The notes beneath the pieces are model-generated. The model was not told where the DNA came from. It saw only the letters and a list, made by a program, of their open reading frames with translations, and did not search any database. A stretch of DNA of 16,642 bases from the NCBI GenBank assembly GCA_003694905.1, contig RFJM01000495.1, forward strand, positions 1 through 16,642, read 5' to 3'. The translations under genes and the position numbers were made by a program. Below are positions 1 to 6,322 of this stretch, one piece after another; the stretch's first letter is position 1, and every line of letters starts with the position of its first letter. The stretch comes from Caldilineae bacterium. Lineage in GTDB: Bacteria; Chloroflexota; Anaerolineae; J102.

Positions 1-116
1 CCGATTTCCAGGTGGATAATCTGCCGGCCCTGGGCTTCCAGCGCCTTGGCTTTGGCCAGCACCTCAAATGCGGTTTCGGTCCCCAGGCGGGACATTCGGG
101 TTGCGAGTCGTATCAT
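1..116 (-). CDS. Class I/II PLP-dependent aminotransferase, N-terminal fragment (runs off left edge)
   Basis: Translating the minus strand from the ATG at 116-114 gives 39 residues with no stop before the window edge. It starts MIRLATRMSRLGTETAFEV and continues to IIHLEIG. The RLGTETAFEVLAKA and IIHLEIG pattern is typical of the extreme N-terminus of aspartate/alanine-type class I aminotransferases, which normally run about 390 residues. Such enzymes move amino groups between amino acids and 2-oxo acids in the cytoplasm using PLP; the lysine and other catalytic residues lie outside the window. The gene follows the aldolase stop by 52 nt on the same strand with no terminator visible, so it may be the last gene of the vertex-protein/aldolase operon. 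No clear Shine-Dalgarno site precedes the ATG; the in-frame ATG at 95-93 is an alternative start. The family call is fairly secure, the substrate is unknown. Confidence 0.75.
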   Translation of the reverse strand, partial: MIRLATRMSRLGTETAFEVLAKAKALEAQGRQIIHLEI

Positions 117-168
117 GGTTCTTGTGTGGTGGGATGAGTGAGAGAGGATGGGAAGATGAGGACGGCGA

Positions 169-936
169 TCAGCCTGCCAGATGGCAGACACCGCAAACAT
201 CGCAAAGGTCTTTCTCCTGGCTTCCTCGCATCAAGCCGCGTTGCCTGCGCCATTCGACGATCTTGGCCGCCTCTTCCGGCGGCATGGGCGGGTCGCTGCC
301 CAATTCGACCAGGGCCTTGGTGATGAGGGCCGTGTGCTCCAGTTTCTCCAGCTTCAGATAGGCGTCCCAGGCGCTCTTGCCCACGGTCACGCTGCCGTGC
401 CGCTGCAGGATCAGAGCATCATAGGATTCGATCAGCCCGGCAATGACCTGGGCCCCCTCGATGGAGGAGGGCGTGGCATATTCCGTCGTAGGGATCAGCC
501 CGAAGCTCATCACCACTTCGGGCAGGACACAGCGCGCCAGTGAGATCCCCGCGATTGAGAGGGCCACGGCCATGGGGGGATGGGCATGCACTACGCTGAC
601 GATATCCGGACGGCGGTGGTAGGCTTCTAGATGCAACAGCATCTCGCTCGAAGGCCGCAGATGTCGTGCCGGCCCATAGCGCGGTCCGACGGGGTTCACG
701 TCCCAGTCGATGACCAACAGTTGGTCCGGCTGCAGAAAGCCTTTGGAAAAGCCGCTGGGTGTGACCAGAAAACGATCGGGGCCCAGCCGCACGCTCACAT
801 TACCGTCGGTTGCGGCTACCAGATTCTTTTCCCACATCAGGCGGCATACCTGGATGATCTCCTGCCGCCATTCCTGCTCGGATCGCCGCCGGGGCTGTGC
901 TGCCGCCGACTCGCCGCTATGCCGCATGAGACTCAT
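169..936 (-). CDS. Class II aldolase/adducin family protein (L-fuculose-phosphate aldolase-like)
   Basis: A 255-residue protein of the zinc-dependent class II aldolase/adducin fold, whose FucA-type members cleave ketose phosphates such as L-fuculose-1-phosphate to DHAP and an aldehyde. Visible family features are the phosphate-binding GNVS motif near residue 45, SSEM with the likely catalytic Glu near residue 97, the zinc ligands in HAHPP near residue 118, and a third His in QRHGSVTVG near residue 180. The N-terminus has about 20 extra polar residues before the fold. The C-terminus is unusual: it ends in CDVCGVCHLAG, a CxxCxxCH cluster that is not part of the standard fold. The start overlaps the stop of the upstream vertex-protein gene as ATGA, implying translational coupling. 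That coupling suggests the enzyme works with a microcompartment shell. The substrate is inferred only from family; methylthioribulose-phosphate or ribulose-phosphate activity cannot be excluded. Confidence 0.9.
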   Translation of the reverse strand: MSLMRHSGESAAAQPRRRSEQEWRQEIIQVCRLMWEKNLVAATDGNVSVRLGPDRFLVTPSGFSKGFLQPDQLLVIDWDVNPVGPRYGPARHLRPSSEMLLHLEAYHRRPDIVSVVHAHPPMAVALSIAGISLARCVLPEVVMSFGLIPTTEYATPSSIEGAQVIAGLIESYDALILQRHGSVTVGKSAWDAYLKLEKLEHTALITKALVELGSDPPMPPEEAAKIVEWRRQRGLMRGSQEKDLCDVCGVCHLAG

Positions 937-1208
937 GCGCCCGTCTCCACTTCATCCACGATGCCCACCACGACCGCGCGTACCGGACCCCAGGGCTCCA
1001 TGTTGAGGACCTGCCGGGCGCCGTTCCCCTCATCCATGACTAACACGCGATCGCCCACCCCGGCCTGCACGGTATCCAGGGCGATGTCATACTTGTCATC
1101 CAGGTGACCGTCGAGCGTCTCTCGCGCCACGGTCAGCAACTTATAGCCCTGATAGGCAGGATGTTTGATGGTGGCCACAATGGTGCCGACGACGCGTCCA
1201 AAGTACAT
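933..1208 (-). CDS. EutN/CcmL family bacterial microcompartment vertex (BMC-P) protein, copy 1
   Basis: A 91-residue protein covering the whole EutN/CcmL domain, in line with the family's usual 80-100 residues. It begins MYFGRVVGTIVATIKHPAYQG, shows the conserved core DTVQAGVGDRVLVMDEGNGARQ, and ends VVVGIVDEVE. Proteins of this family form pentamers that cap the vertices of icosahedral protein shells enclosing metabolic enzymes. The gene sits 3 nt after the second vertex gene and overlaps the aldolase start by 4 nt. The upstream gene ends GAGTGACTC just before this ATG, and GAG may serve as a weak ribosome site. It shares only the family framework with its neighbour, so this is an old paralogue pair rather than a recent duplication. 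Family assignment is firm; whether a complete shell is made is unknown, because no hexamer gene lies in the window. Confidence 0.92.
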   Translation of the reverse strand: MYFGRVVGTIVATIKHPAYQGYKLLTVARETLDGHLDDKYDIALDTVQAGVGDRVLVMDEGNGARQVLNMEPWGPVRAVVVGIVDEVETGA

Positions 1209-1211
1209 GAG

Positions 1212-1484
1212 TCACTCCACCGACTGCACATCGTCGACGATACCGACGATGGCCAGATCCACGGGGACAAAGGTCTGCGGCAGGGCGAGGGCTGCCTCGC
1301 GGCTACCGATGGTGAATACCAGCTCGCCGGGTCCGGCCTGGGCCGTAGCATCGGCCGCGATCTGCGGCTCGCCCACCGGATTCTGATGCCGATCCAGGGG
1401 CTGCACCACCAGGAATTTCACACCTTCCAGACCGGTGTATTTTTGGGTGGCAACGAGGGTGCCGATGACTCGTGCAAGCTGCAT
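1212..1484 (-). CDS. EutN/CcmL family bacterial microcompartment vertex (BMC-P) protein, copy 2
   Basis: A 90-residue EutN/CcmL domain protein, first gene of the operon. It begins MQLARVIGTLVATQKYTGLEG, contains LVVQPLD, AQAGPGELVFTIGSREA and the C-terminal VDLAIVGIVDDVQ. The open frame extends upstream to 1703, but those 73 residues have no family similarity and cross the predicted promoter at 1519-1527, so the ATG at 1484-1482 is chosen because it aligns with the family N-terminus. No strong Shine-Dalgarno is visible. Like its neighbour it should form pentamers at shell vertices. The longer linker between PLDRHQNPVGEP and the core distinguishes it from copy 1. Two vertex paralogues side by side are common in BMC loci that also encode hexameric shell proteins, which must lie elsewhere if a shell is built. 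Confidence 0.92.
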   Translation of the reverse strand: MQLARVIGTLVATQKYTGLEGVKFLVVQPLDRHQNPVGEPQIAADATAQAGPGELVFTIGSREAALALPQTFVPVDLAIVGIVDDVQSVE

Positions 1485-1518
1485 GATGGAAGGTCTCTGC
1501 GGCGAAACTGATGCAGCG

Positions 1519-1549
1519 ATTATACCAGCAAGGGAAAGCAGTTGACCAA
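1519..1549 (-). promoter_or_regulatory. Predicted promoter of the vertex-protein/aldolase operon
   Basis: On the minus strand there is a perfect -10 hexamer TATAAT (1524 down to 1519) preceded by TGG, giving an extended -10 element TGGTATAAT (1527-1519). A weak -35, TTGGTC, lies at 1549-1544 with a long 19 nt spacer, so the extended -10 probably does most of the work. Transcription would start near 1512, leaving a leader of about 28 nt before the ATG at 1484. This also supports the short start chosen for that gene. Confidence 0.6.
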
Positions 1550-2013
1550 TCGCCGGCAGGGATTGCAGTCCGGCGCCGTAGGCCGAAGTGACGGAGGGTT
1601 GTCCGGTTGGGTGGGGACGCGGCCTGTTTCGCGGGAAGCCTGCCCGCAGGCGAATCGCTCCTCTCAGGGGATGCTCCCAAATGATAGGCACGAGAGACGG
1701 CATGGATATAGGGCGAGAGACTAAGGTTTAGGTAGAGAGGCAGGACCGCGTGTAGGGGCGACGCGCACGGTGCCGAGATGTCCTTGCCACTACCGCCCCG
1801 GCACCGCCTGTGCACGACGCTCTCAGCCCTTCTGTTCCGTCCAACCCGGCCCGAGAAGCTGAAACCCCGGCCGGCGGTCTGGGAGACCAGGGCCGCGGAT
1901 GCGGGGGCGCTCCCGCGCCTCCCTTGCAGGGGGGACCCTTACCAGCCTAGCGCACCGGCTGCCCCTATTTTGAAACGCTCCCGGCGCGGGTCGTGATTCA
2001 ACCGACCGGCCTG
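1550..2013. other. Non-coding divergent intergenic region with small inverted repeats
   Basis: This stretch lies between the vertex-protein promoter and the promoter of the FAD oxidoreductase. Short open frames exist but none shows protein-like composition, a ribosome site or family motifs. It holds a small hairpin at 1638-1651 (GCCTG, loop CCCG, CAGGC), a short GC-rich direct motif TGTAGGGGCGACGC at 1751-1764, and an 8 bp inverted repeat CGGTGCCG/CGGCACCG at 1768-1775 and 1799-1806. No terminator is expected, as both flanking genes point outward. Confidence 0.5.
1751..1806. repeat. Degenerate GC-rich inverted-repeat element
   Basis: TGTAGGGGCGACGC (1751-1764) is followed by an exact 8 bp inverted repeat, CGGTGCCG at 1768-1775 and CGGCACCG at 1799-1806, with a 23 nt spacer. 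GGGGCG at 1755-1760 can also pair with CGCCCC in the spacer. From memory, strings of the type GTAGGGGCGACGC recur in dispersed intergenic repeats of several bacteria including Chloroflexota. Only one copy is in this window, so repeat status is inferred. Confidence 0.3.
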
Positions 2014-2022
2014 TGGTAGAAT
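2014..2022 (+). promoter_or_regulatory. Predicted extended -10 promoter for the FAD-dependent oxidoreductase
   Basis: TGGTAGAAT forms an extended -10 (TG-n-TAGAAT, five of six matches to TATAAT), closely resembling the TGGTATAAT of the divergent vertex-protein promoter. No good -35 lies 17 bp upstream (TGATTC is poor). Transcription would begin near 2029, giving a leader of about 59 nt before the ATG at 2088. Confidence 0.4.
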
Positions 2023-2087
2023 TCGAGACCGGTATTGCCCAGGAACATGGCGCCGGTCGTAAGCTCACCTACTTGGCGGAGTCAACC

Positions 2088-3446
2088 ATGAAGCAGATAG
2101 TCGAAACAGCACGCAAGGTGCCTGTGCTGGCCGAGACCGATGTCCTGGTGGTGGGCAGCGGCCCCGGTGGGCTTGCTGCGGCCATCGCCGCGGCCCGCGA
2201 GGGCGTCGACACCATGCTGGTGGAGCGCTTCGGGTGTTTCGGCGGCACCATCACCCAGGTGGGGGTCGAGAGTATTGCCTGGTACCGCTACAGGGATACG
2301 GTAGATGTGGAGGGAATAGGCATCGAATTCGAGCAGCGGACCAAGGCGATGGGCGGCACAACACCCTTTCCGCAGGGCAACAGCGATCTGCTGGATGCAG
2401 AGGTGTTCAAGGTGGTGGCCGATGAGATGGTGCAGGAAGCCGGCGTCGAACCGCTGTTGCACGCGCTGGCCGTGGATGTGGTCATGGAAGGCAATGCCAT
2501 CCGGGGGATCGTCATCGAGAGCAAGTCGGGACGGCAGGCGATCCTGGCCAGACGGGTGATCGATGCCACCGGTGATGCCGACATCGCCGTGCGTGCCGGG
2601 GCATCCTATCGCAAAACCCCGCGCGAGGAGATGATGGGGGTGACGGTGGTGTTCTCCTGTTCGGGGGTGGATCGAGAACAATTCCTGGCCTATGTACGCG
2701 AGCACCCCACCACCATCGCGGACTGGCACAAAGACTGGAGCGCGCAAAGCTCCGGCAAGGAAAAGGAGATCTTCAGCCCCTATCTGGGCGAGATCTTCGA
2801 CCGTGCCCGTGCCGACGGGCTCATCCCCAGGGAGATGACCAGCATTTCCGGGACCTGGAGCTCGCTGAAAGAGACGGGCGAGGCCACGGGGCTGAATCTT
2901 GTGTACATGCTGGGCTACGACGCCACAGACGTGCGGGACCTGACGCGGGCGGAGATGGAAGGCCGGCGGCTGGTGATGCTGGCCATCGAGGCGATGCGCC
3001 GTTATGCGCCCGGCTGGGAGAAGGCGCGGCTGCGCAACTTCGGCATGCGTGTGGGCGTGCGGGACACGCGCAAGATCATCGGCCGTTACAACATCACCGA
3101 GCGGGATGTGCGCAACCAGGCCCGCTTCGACGACGCCATCGGCATTTTCCCCGAATTCATCGACGGCTACGGCGTGGTCATCCTGCCCACAACAGGCCGG
3201 TATTTTCAGGTGCCTTATGGCATCCTGGTGCCGCAGAGGGTGGAGAACCTGTTGGTGGCGGGACGCTGCGTGGCGGGGGACAAGATCTCGCATGCCGCTC
3301 TGCGCAGCATGATGGCCTGCACGGTAACGGGTCAGGGCGCGGGTGTGGCCGCGGCCGTGTCGCTCAAACAGGGTGTGGCCAGCAGCCAGGTGGACGTTGC
3401 CCGCGTGCAGAGAGCCCTGTGCCGGCAAGGGGTGCGCATCGACTGA
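2088..3446 (+). CDS. FAD-dependent oxidoreductase (FAD_oxidored family)
   Basis: A 452-residue flavoprotein. The N-terminal Rossmann motif is clear: DVLVVGSGPGGLAAAIAAAR at residues 18-37, with the ribose-binding Glu in LLVER at residue 46, followed by GCFGG. A second FAD contact, RRVIDATGDADIAVRAGA, lies near residue 160. The C-terminus carries the family signature NLLVAGRCVAGDK, then a CTVTGQGAGVAAAV stretch that closes the FAD site. Proteins of this family are soluble oxidoreductases of mostly unknown substrate, often found near sugar or carboxylate catabolic genes. ATG 2088 is chosen over an upstream in-frame GTG at 2013 because GGAG at 2078-2081 is well spaced and the Rossmann fold begins soon after. 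The gene diverges from the BMC-vertex operon and converges on the HAD gene, with only 7 nt between stops. A functional link to the aldolase operon is possible but unproven. Confidence 0.88.
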   Translation: MKQIVETARKVPVLAETDVLVVGSGPGGLAAAIAAAREGVDTMLVERFGCFGGTITQVGVESIAWYRYRDTVDVEGIGIEFEQRTKAMGGTTPFPQGNSDLLDAEVFKVVADEMVQEAGVEPLLHALAVDVVMEGNAIRGIVIESKSGRQAILARRVIDATGDADIAVRAGASYRKTPREEMMGVTVVFSCSGVDREQFLAYVREHPTTIADWHKDWSAQSSGKEKEIFSPYLGEIFDRARADGLIPREMTSISGTWSSLKETGEATGLNLVYMLGYDATDVRDLTRAEMEGRRLVMLAIEAMRRYAPGWEKARLRNFGMRVGVRDTRKIIGRYNITERDVRNQARFDDAIGIFPEFIDGYGVVILPTTGRYFQVPYGILVPQRVENLLVAGRCVAGDKISHAALRSMMACTVTGQGAGVAAAVSLKQGVASSQVDVARVQRALCRQGVRID

Positions 3447-3453
3447 GGCGGAC

Positions 3454-4206
3454 TCAGAGGATGCGGATGGCGTCGATGCTGGGGATGATTACATCCGCGT
3501 AGGGTTCCAGATCCTCGGCCTTGCACACGCCGCTGAGCACTCCGACTCTGGTGCCCGCGCCAGCCAGTTGTGCCATGCGCAGGTCGGCCACCGTATCGCC
3601 CACCATGATGGCTCGCGCCGGCGGCACGTCCAGCCGCTCGCAGATGTAGAAAAACGCGTCGGGCGCAGGCTTCATGGCGAACCCATCATCGCCGGCGGCC
3701 AGCGCACTCACCAATGAGTCCACGCCGATGAGGGCCATGGTCTCGCTGGTGGTGCGATGATCGTCGCTGGTGATGACGGCCACGCGGGCCTTGGCCTGTA
3801 CGATGCGTTCGAACAGGGGCCGCACCTGGCCCAGCTCTCGTAGCAGGTCACAGGTCGGGGCCGCGCCGGCGCAGGCAATGAATGTGTCGCGCACCAGTTC
3901 TTCTGCCTGATCCCAGGCGAAGCCGTGCTGGTAGAGTACCACCGTGGCGATGGTGTAGATCTTGGTCATGGTGGCGGTGGCCAGCGGTCCATTGGGATCG
4001 GTGGTGCCCGTGTCGGGGTCGTAGCCCAGGCTGGCAAAGAGATGGCGGCGCAGGCTTTCGTCTCCCCGGATGCGGGCCAGCAGCTGCTGGCCGCAAAGAC
4101 GCATCCTCTGCCCCCAGTAGTACTCGAAATCGATGAGGGTGCCGTCTTTGTCGAAGATGACCAGGTCGGTATCGACCATAGTACCGTTAATATCCAGTCT
4201 CGCCAT
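3454..4206 (-). CDS. HAD-superfamily hydrolase (phosphoglycolate phosphatase-like)
   Basis: A 250-residue cytoplasmic haloacid dehalogenase-type phosphatase. All four HAD motifs are visible: nucleophile and acid in FDKDGT (Asp19 and Asp21), Thr/Ser in VITSD (Ser147), Lys179 in MKPAPD, and the Mg-binding acids in VGDTVADLRMA (Asp204 and Asp208). A helical cap of about 100 residues lies between motifs I and II, as in phosphoglycolate phosphatase and related subfamily I enzymes that dephosphorylate small molecules. It is the last gene of the transporter operon, with 2 nt between the upstream PHP stop and this ATG, so the two are almost surely co-translated. It converges with the FAD oxidoreductase with no recognisable terminator between. 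Enzyme class is confident; the phosphorylated substrate is unknown, and its place after a PHP hydrolase suggests sequential action on an imported compound. Confidence 0.9.
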   Translation of the reverse strand: MARLDINGTMVDTDLVIFDKDGTLIDFEYYWGQRMRLCGQQLLARIRGDESLRRHLFASLGYDPDTGTTDPNGPLATATMTKIYTIATVVLYQHGFAWDQAEELVRDTFIACAGAAPTCDLLRELGQVRPLFERIVQAKARVAVITSDDHRTTSETMALIGVDSLVSALAAGDDGFAMKPAPDAFFYICERLDVPPARAIMVGDTVADLRMAQLAGAGTRVGVLSGVCKAEDLEPYADVIIPSIDAIRIL

Positions 4207-4208
4207 AC

Positions 4209-5291
4209 TCAGTCAGATCCTGTGCCCGGGAGGAAGTCGCGAAAGGTGTGGGTGGCCGGCGGGGGCCAGGCGCCGGCAAAGATGGGATTGGTGACGGCGA
4301 GGATGGTTCCGTTGCCATCGCGCACATCGCAGCGATACCAGGCCCGGCTGCCGTCCAACTCGTCGTGGCAAGAGAGTCGGCTTTCGCCCCGGCCGGAAAG
4401 CTGCCGGCACAGCGGTTGCCCATCCCGGATGATGACGATTTCGATCTCTGCGCATCCGCTGCGGACATCGGCCTGGAACGTGACCCGTCCGCGGGCCCGA
4501 CCCATGTCGTCACCAATGGTGTAGGTGTGGTCGCCCAGGTGAGCCTGGAAGGCAATGCCGGGTTCCATGCTGACATAGACACGGCCGTGACGAACGCCTT
4601 CGAGGATGGCGCCGGCGGAGAGCCGTTCGGCCAGGACCCATGTTCGGGGCAGGTCGATGGCGGGGTGGTAAGGGCCCTGCTCGGTTATGGTGTAGTGATA
4701 GTCGCTGCCGCCGAGGGCGACGATGCGATGACCCGCATTGAGCCAGCGCGACCACATGTCCACGGTGGCGGGATTGGCGGTGGCGTTGTCGGGCCAGGTG
4801 GGGTCGTTCCAGATCTCCAGGCAATCGATCTGGTCCAGGGGGAGTTCGAGATGCTCCCATGCCCAGGGAACCAGGAGGGGGTGATTGATGGAGACCAGCC
4901 AGCCGGAAGCACGAGAGGATTTCATGATCTCGCTGAGGGTCGGGCGTTCGCTCTCGCGCTGTCCGCTGCCCGTGGTCCTGACTCGCTGCTGTTGCAGCGA
5001 AGCGAGCCAGGGGGGCACACCTTCGATGCCCAGGATGTTGAAATGGCCGCCGGCAAGGGTGACTTCGATGCCGCGCACGATGGGCAGGGGGAGGGGCTCG
5101 CCCAGGGCGTCGAATCCTGCCAGGGTGTTGTGATCGGTGATGGAGAGGAAGTCGAGACCGGCGGCCTGGGCCAACCGTGCCAGCTCGGCGGGGGTGTGGC
5201 GGCCGTCCGAGGCAGTCGTGTGGGCATGAAAATCGCCGGCGTACCAGGTAGCGCCGGCTGTAGTGTCGCGATGGCTGTGAGTCCGCATCAT
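4209..5291 (-). CDS. PHP-domain metallohydrolase, CehA/McbA family
   Basis: A 360-residue polymerase-and-histidinol-phosphatase (PHP) domain protein. Metal-binding and catalytic motifs in order are FHAHT (His22, His24), SITDHN (Asp53, His54), RGIEV (Glu76), NHPL (His137) and GGSDYH (Asp207, His209). The C-terminal 120 residues form a beta-rich region (GRVTFQADVRSG, RAWYRCDVRDGNG) typical of CehA/McbA-like members. Such enzymes hydrolyse phosphoesters or carbamate/ester bonds with two or three metal ions. No signal peptide is seen, so it should act in the cytoplasm. The start at 5291 (MMRTHSH) is preferred because AAGG lies 9 nt upstream; longer frames reach 5414 but would overlap oppF deeply and add a basic, low-complexity leader. 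It lies 23 nt after oppF and 2 nt before the HAD gene, which implies a shared substrate path with the transporter. Confidence 0.87.
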   Translation of the reverse strand: MMRTHSHRDTTAGATWYAGDFHAHTTASDGRHTPAELARLAQAAGLDFLSITDHNTLAGFDALGEPLPLPIVRGIEVTLAGGHFNILGIEGVPPWLASLQQQRVRTTGSGQRESERPTLSEIMKSSRASGWLVSINHPLLVPWAWEHLELPLDQIDCLEIWNDPTWPDNATANPATVDMWSRWLNAGHRIVALGGSDYHYTITEQGPYHPAIDLPRTWVLAERLSAGAILEGVRHGRVYVSMEPGIAFQAHLGDHTYTIGDDMGRARGRVTFQADVRSGCAEIEIVIIRDGQPLCRQLSGRGESRLSCHDELDGSRAWYRCDVRDGNGTILAVTNPIFAGAWPPPATHTFRDFLPGTGSD

Positions 5292-5314
5292 GCGTGGTAC
5301 CTTAGGGAAGAGGT

Positions 5315-6322
5315 TCAGCCGTCGATCTTGCTGCCACCGCGAGTGTCGGCCAGATGGCAGGCGACGAAATGGTCGGGAAGGACCTCGCGTAGGGGTGGTT
5401 CGAGGGTACGACACTCATCGGTGGCGAGGGGGCAACGGGTATGGAAGACGCAACCCGGCGGAGGGTGTGCGGGACTCGGAGGATCGCCGATGAGGATGAA
5501 ACGCTGGCGCCGGCGTTCGGCGATGGGATCGGGCAGGGGGACGGCCGAAGTGAGGGCCTGGGTATAGGGATGGAGTGGATCGTCAAAGATGGTGTTGCGG
5601 TCGCTCAGCTCCATGATTTTGCCCAGGTACATCACTGCAATGCGATGGGAGATGTGTTTGACCATGCTCAGGTCGTGGGCGATGAAGAGGTAGGTGAGGT
5701 TGAGCCGCTCTTGCAGGTCCTGCAGGAGGTTGACGACCTGAGCCTGAATAGAGACATCCAGGGCGGAGATGGGCTCGTCGCAGACAATGAAGCTGGGGTT
5801 GACCGAAAGGGCACGGGCGATACCGATGCGCTGGCGCTGGCCGCCCGAGAATTCGTGGGGGAAGCGGCGCATGTAGGCGGGGTTCATGCCTACCAGCTCC
5901 AGGAGTTCAGCCACGCGTTCTTTCAGTTCGCGGCTGCTGACGCGGCGGTGCAACCGTATGGGCTCGCTCACGATCTTGGCGACCGAGTGGCGGGGATTCA
6001 GGGATGCGTAGGGATCCTGGAAGATCATCTGCATGCGCGGCCGCAGGCGGCGCAGTGCCTCACCCTTCAGGGTTGTGAGATCAACGCCTTCGAAGTAGAC
6101 ATGGCCCCCGGTCGGGCGGTAGAGCTGGATGATGGTACGCCCCGCGGTGGATTTGCCGCAACCGCTCTCGCCCACCAGGCCCAGGGTCTCGCCCCGGCGG
6201 ATGCTGAAGCTGATGCCGTCAACGGCTTTAACATCCCCCACCTTGCGGCCGAAAAGGCCTCCATAGATGGGGAAGTATTTTTTCAGATCGACCACCCGGA
6301 GGATTTCCTCTTGTTCAGCCAT
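5315..6322 (-). CDS. oppF: Oligopeptide-type ABC transporter ATP-binding protein OppF/DppF
   Basis: A 335-residue ATPase of the peptide/nickel-type ABC importers. Nucleotide-binding motifs are Walker A GESGCGKST (51-59), Q-loop FQDP (Gln102), signature FSGGQRQR (158-165), Walker B FIVCDE (178-183) and H-loop His216 in IAHDL. After about residue 265 comes the oligopeptide-transporter C-terminal extension, with cysteines in GCVFHTRCPLATDEC and a final VACHL. In some characterised Dpp/Opp ATPases such cysteines hold a 4Fe-4S cluster. It pairs with OppD as the second ATPase of a heterodimer on the inner face of the membrane. Its start overlaps the oppD stop by 8 nt. The N-terminus (KKYFPIYGGLFGRKVGDVKAV) has the longer first strand loop typical of OppF rather than OppD. 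The substrate cannot be read from the ATPase. Confidence 0.95.
   Translation of the reverse strand: MAEQEEILRVVDLKKYFPIYGGLFGRKVGDVKAVDGISFSIRRGETLGLVGESGCGKSTAGRTIIQLYRPTGGHVYFEGVDLTTLKGEALRRLRPRMQMIFQDPYASLNPRHSVAKIVSEPIRLHRRVSSRELKERVAELLELVGMNPAYMRRFPHEFSGGQRQRIGIARALSVNPSFIVCDEPISALDVSIQAQVVNLLQDLQERLNLTYLFIAHDLSMVKHISHRIAVMYLGKIMELSDRNTIFDDPLHPYTQALTSAVPLPDPIAERRRQRFILIGDPPSPAHPPPGCVFHTRCPLATDECRTLEPPLREVLPDHFVACHLADTRGGSKIDG

Noticed and set aside
180..194. CGVCH in the aldolase tail matches the CxxCH heme-c attachment motif
   Set aside because: The protein has no signal peptide and a cytoplasmic aldolase fold, so covalent heme attachment is very unlikely; it is treated as a possible metal or redox tail instead.
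1485..1703. N-terminal extension of the second vertex protein
   Set aside because: It would add 73 residues without family similarity and cross a strong predicted promoter.
2082..3428. Long open frame of 448 codons antisense to the FAD oxidoreductase
   Set aside because: It is the mirror of a well-supported flavoprotein in GC-rich DNA, is rich in His/Arg/Pro, and shows no family motifs. The same applies to long antisense frames at 4248-5567, 5441-6496, 9589-10842, 13427-14698 and 14963-16216.
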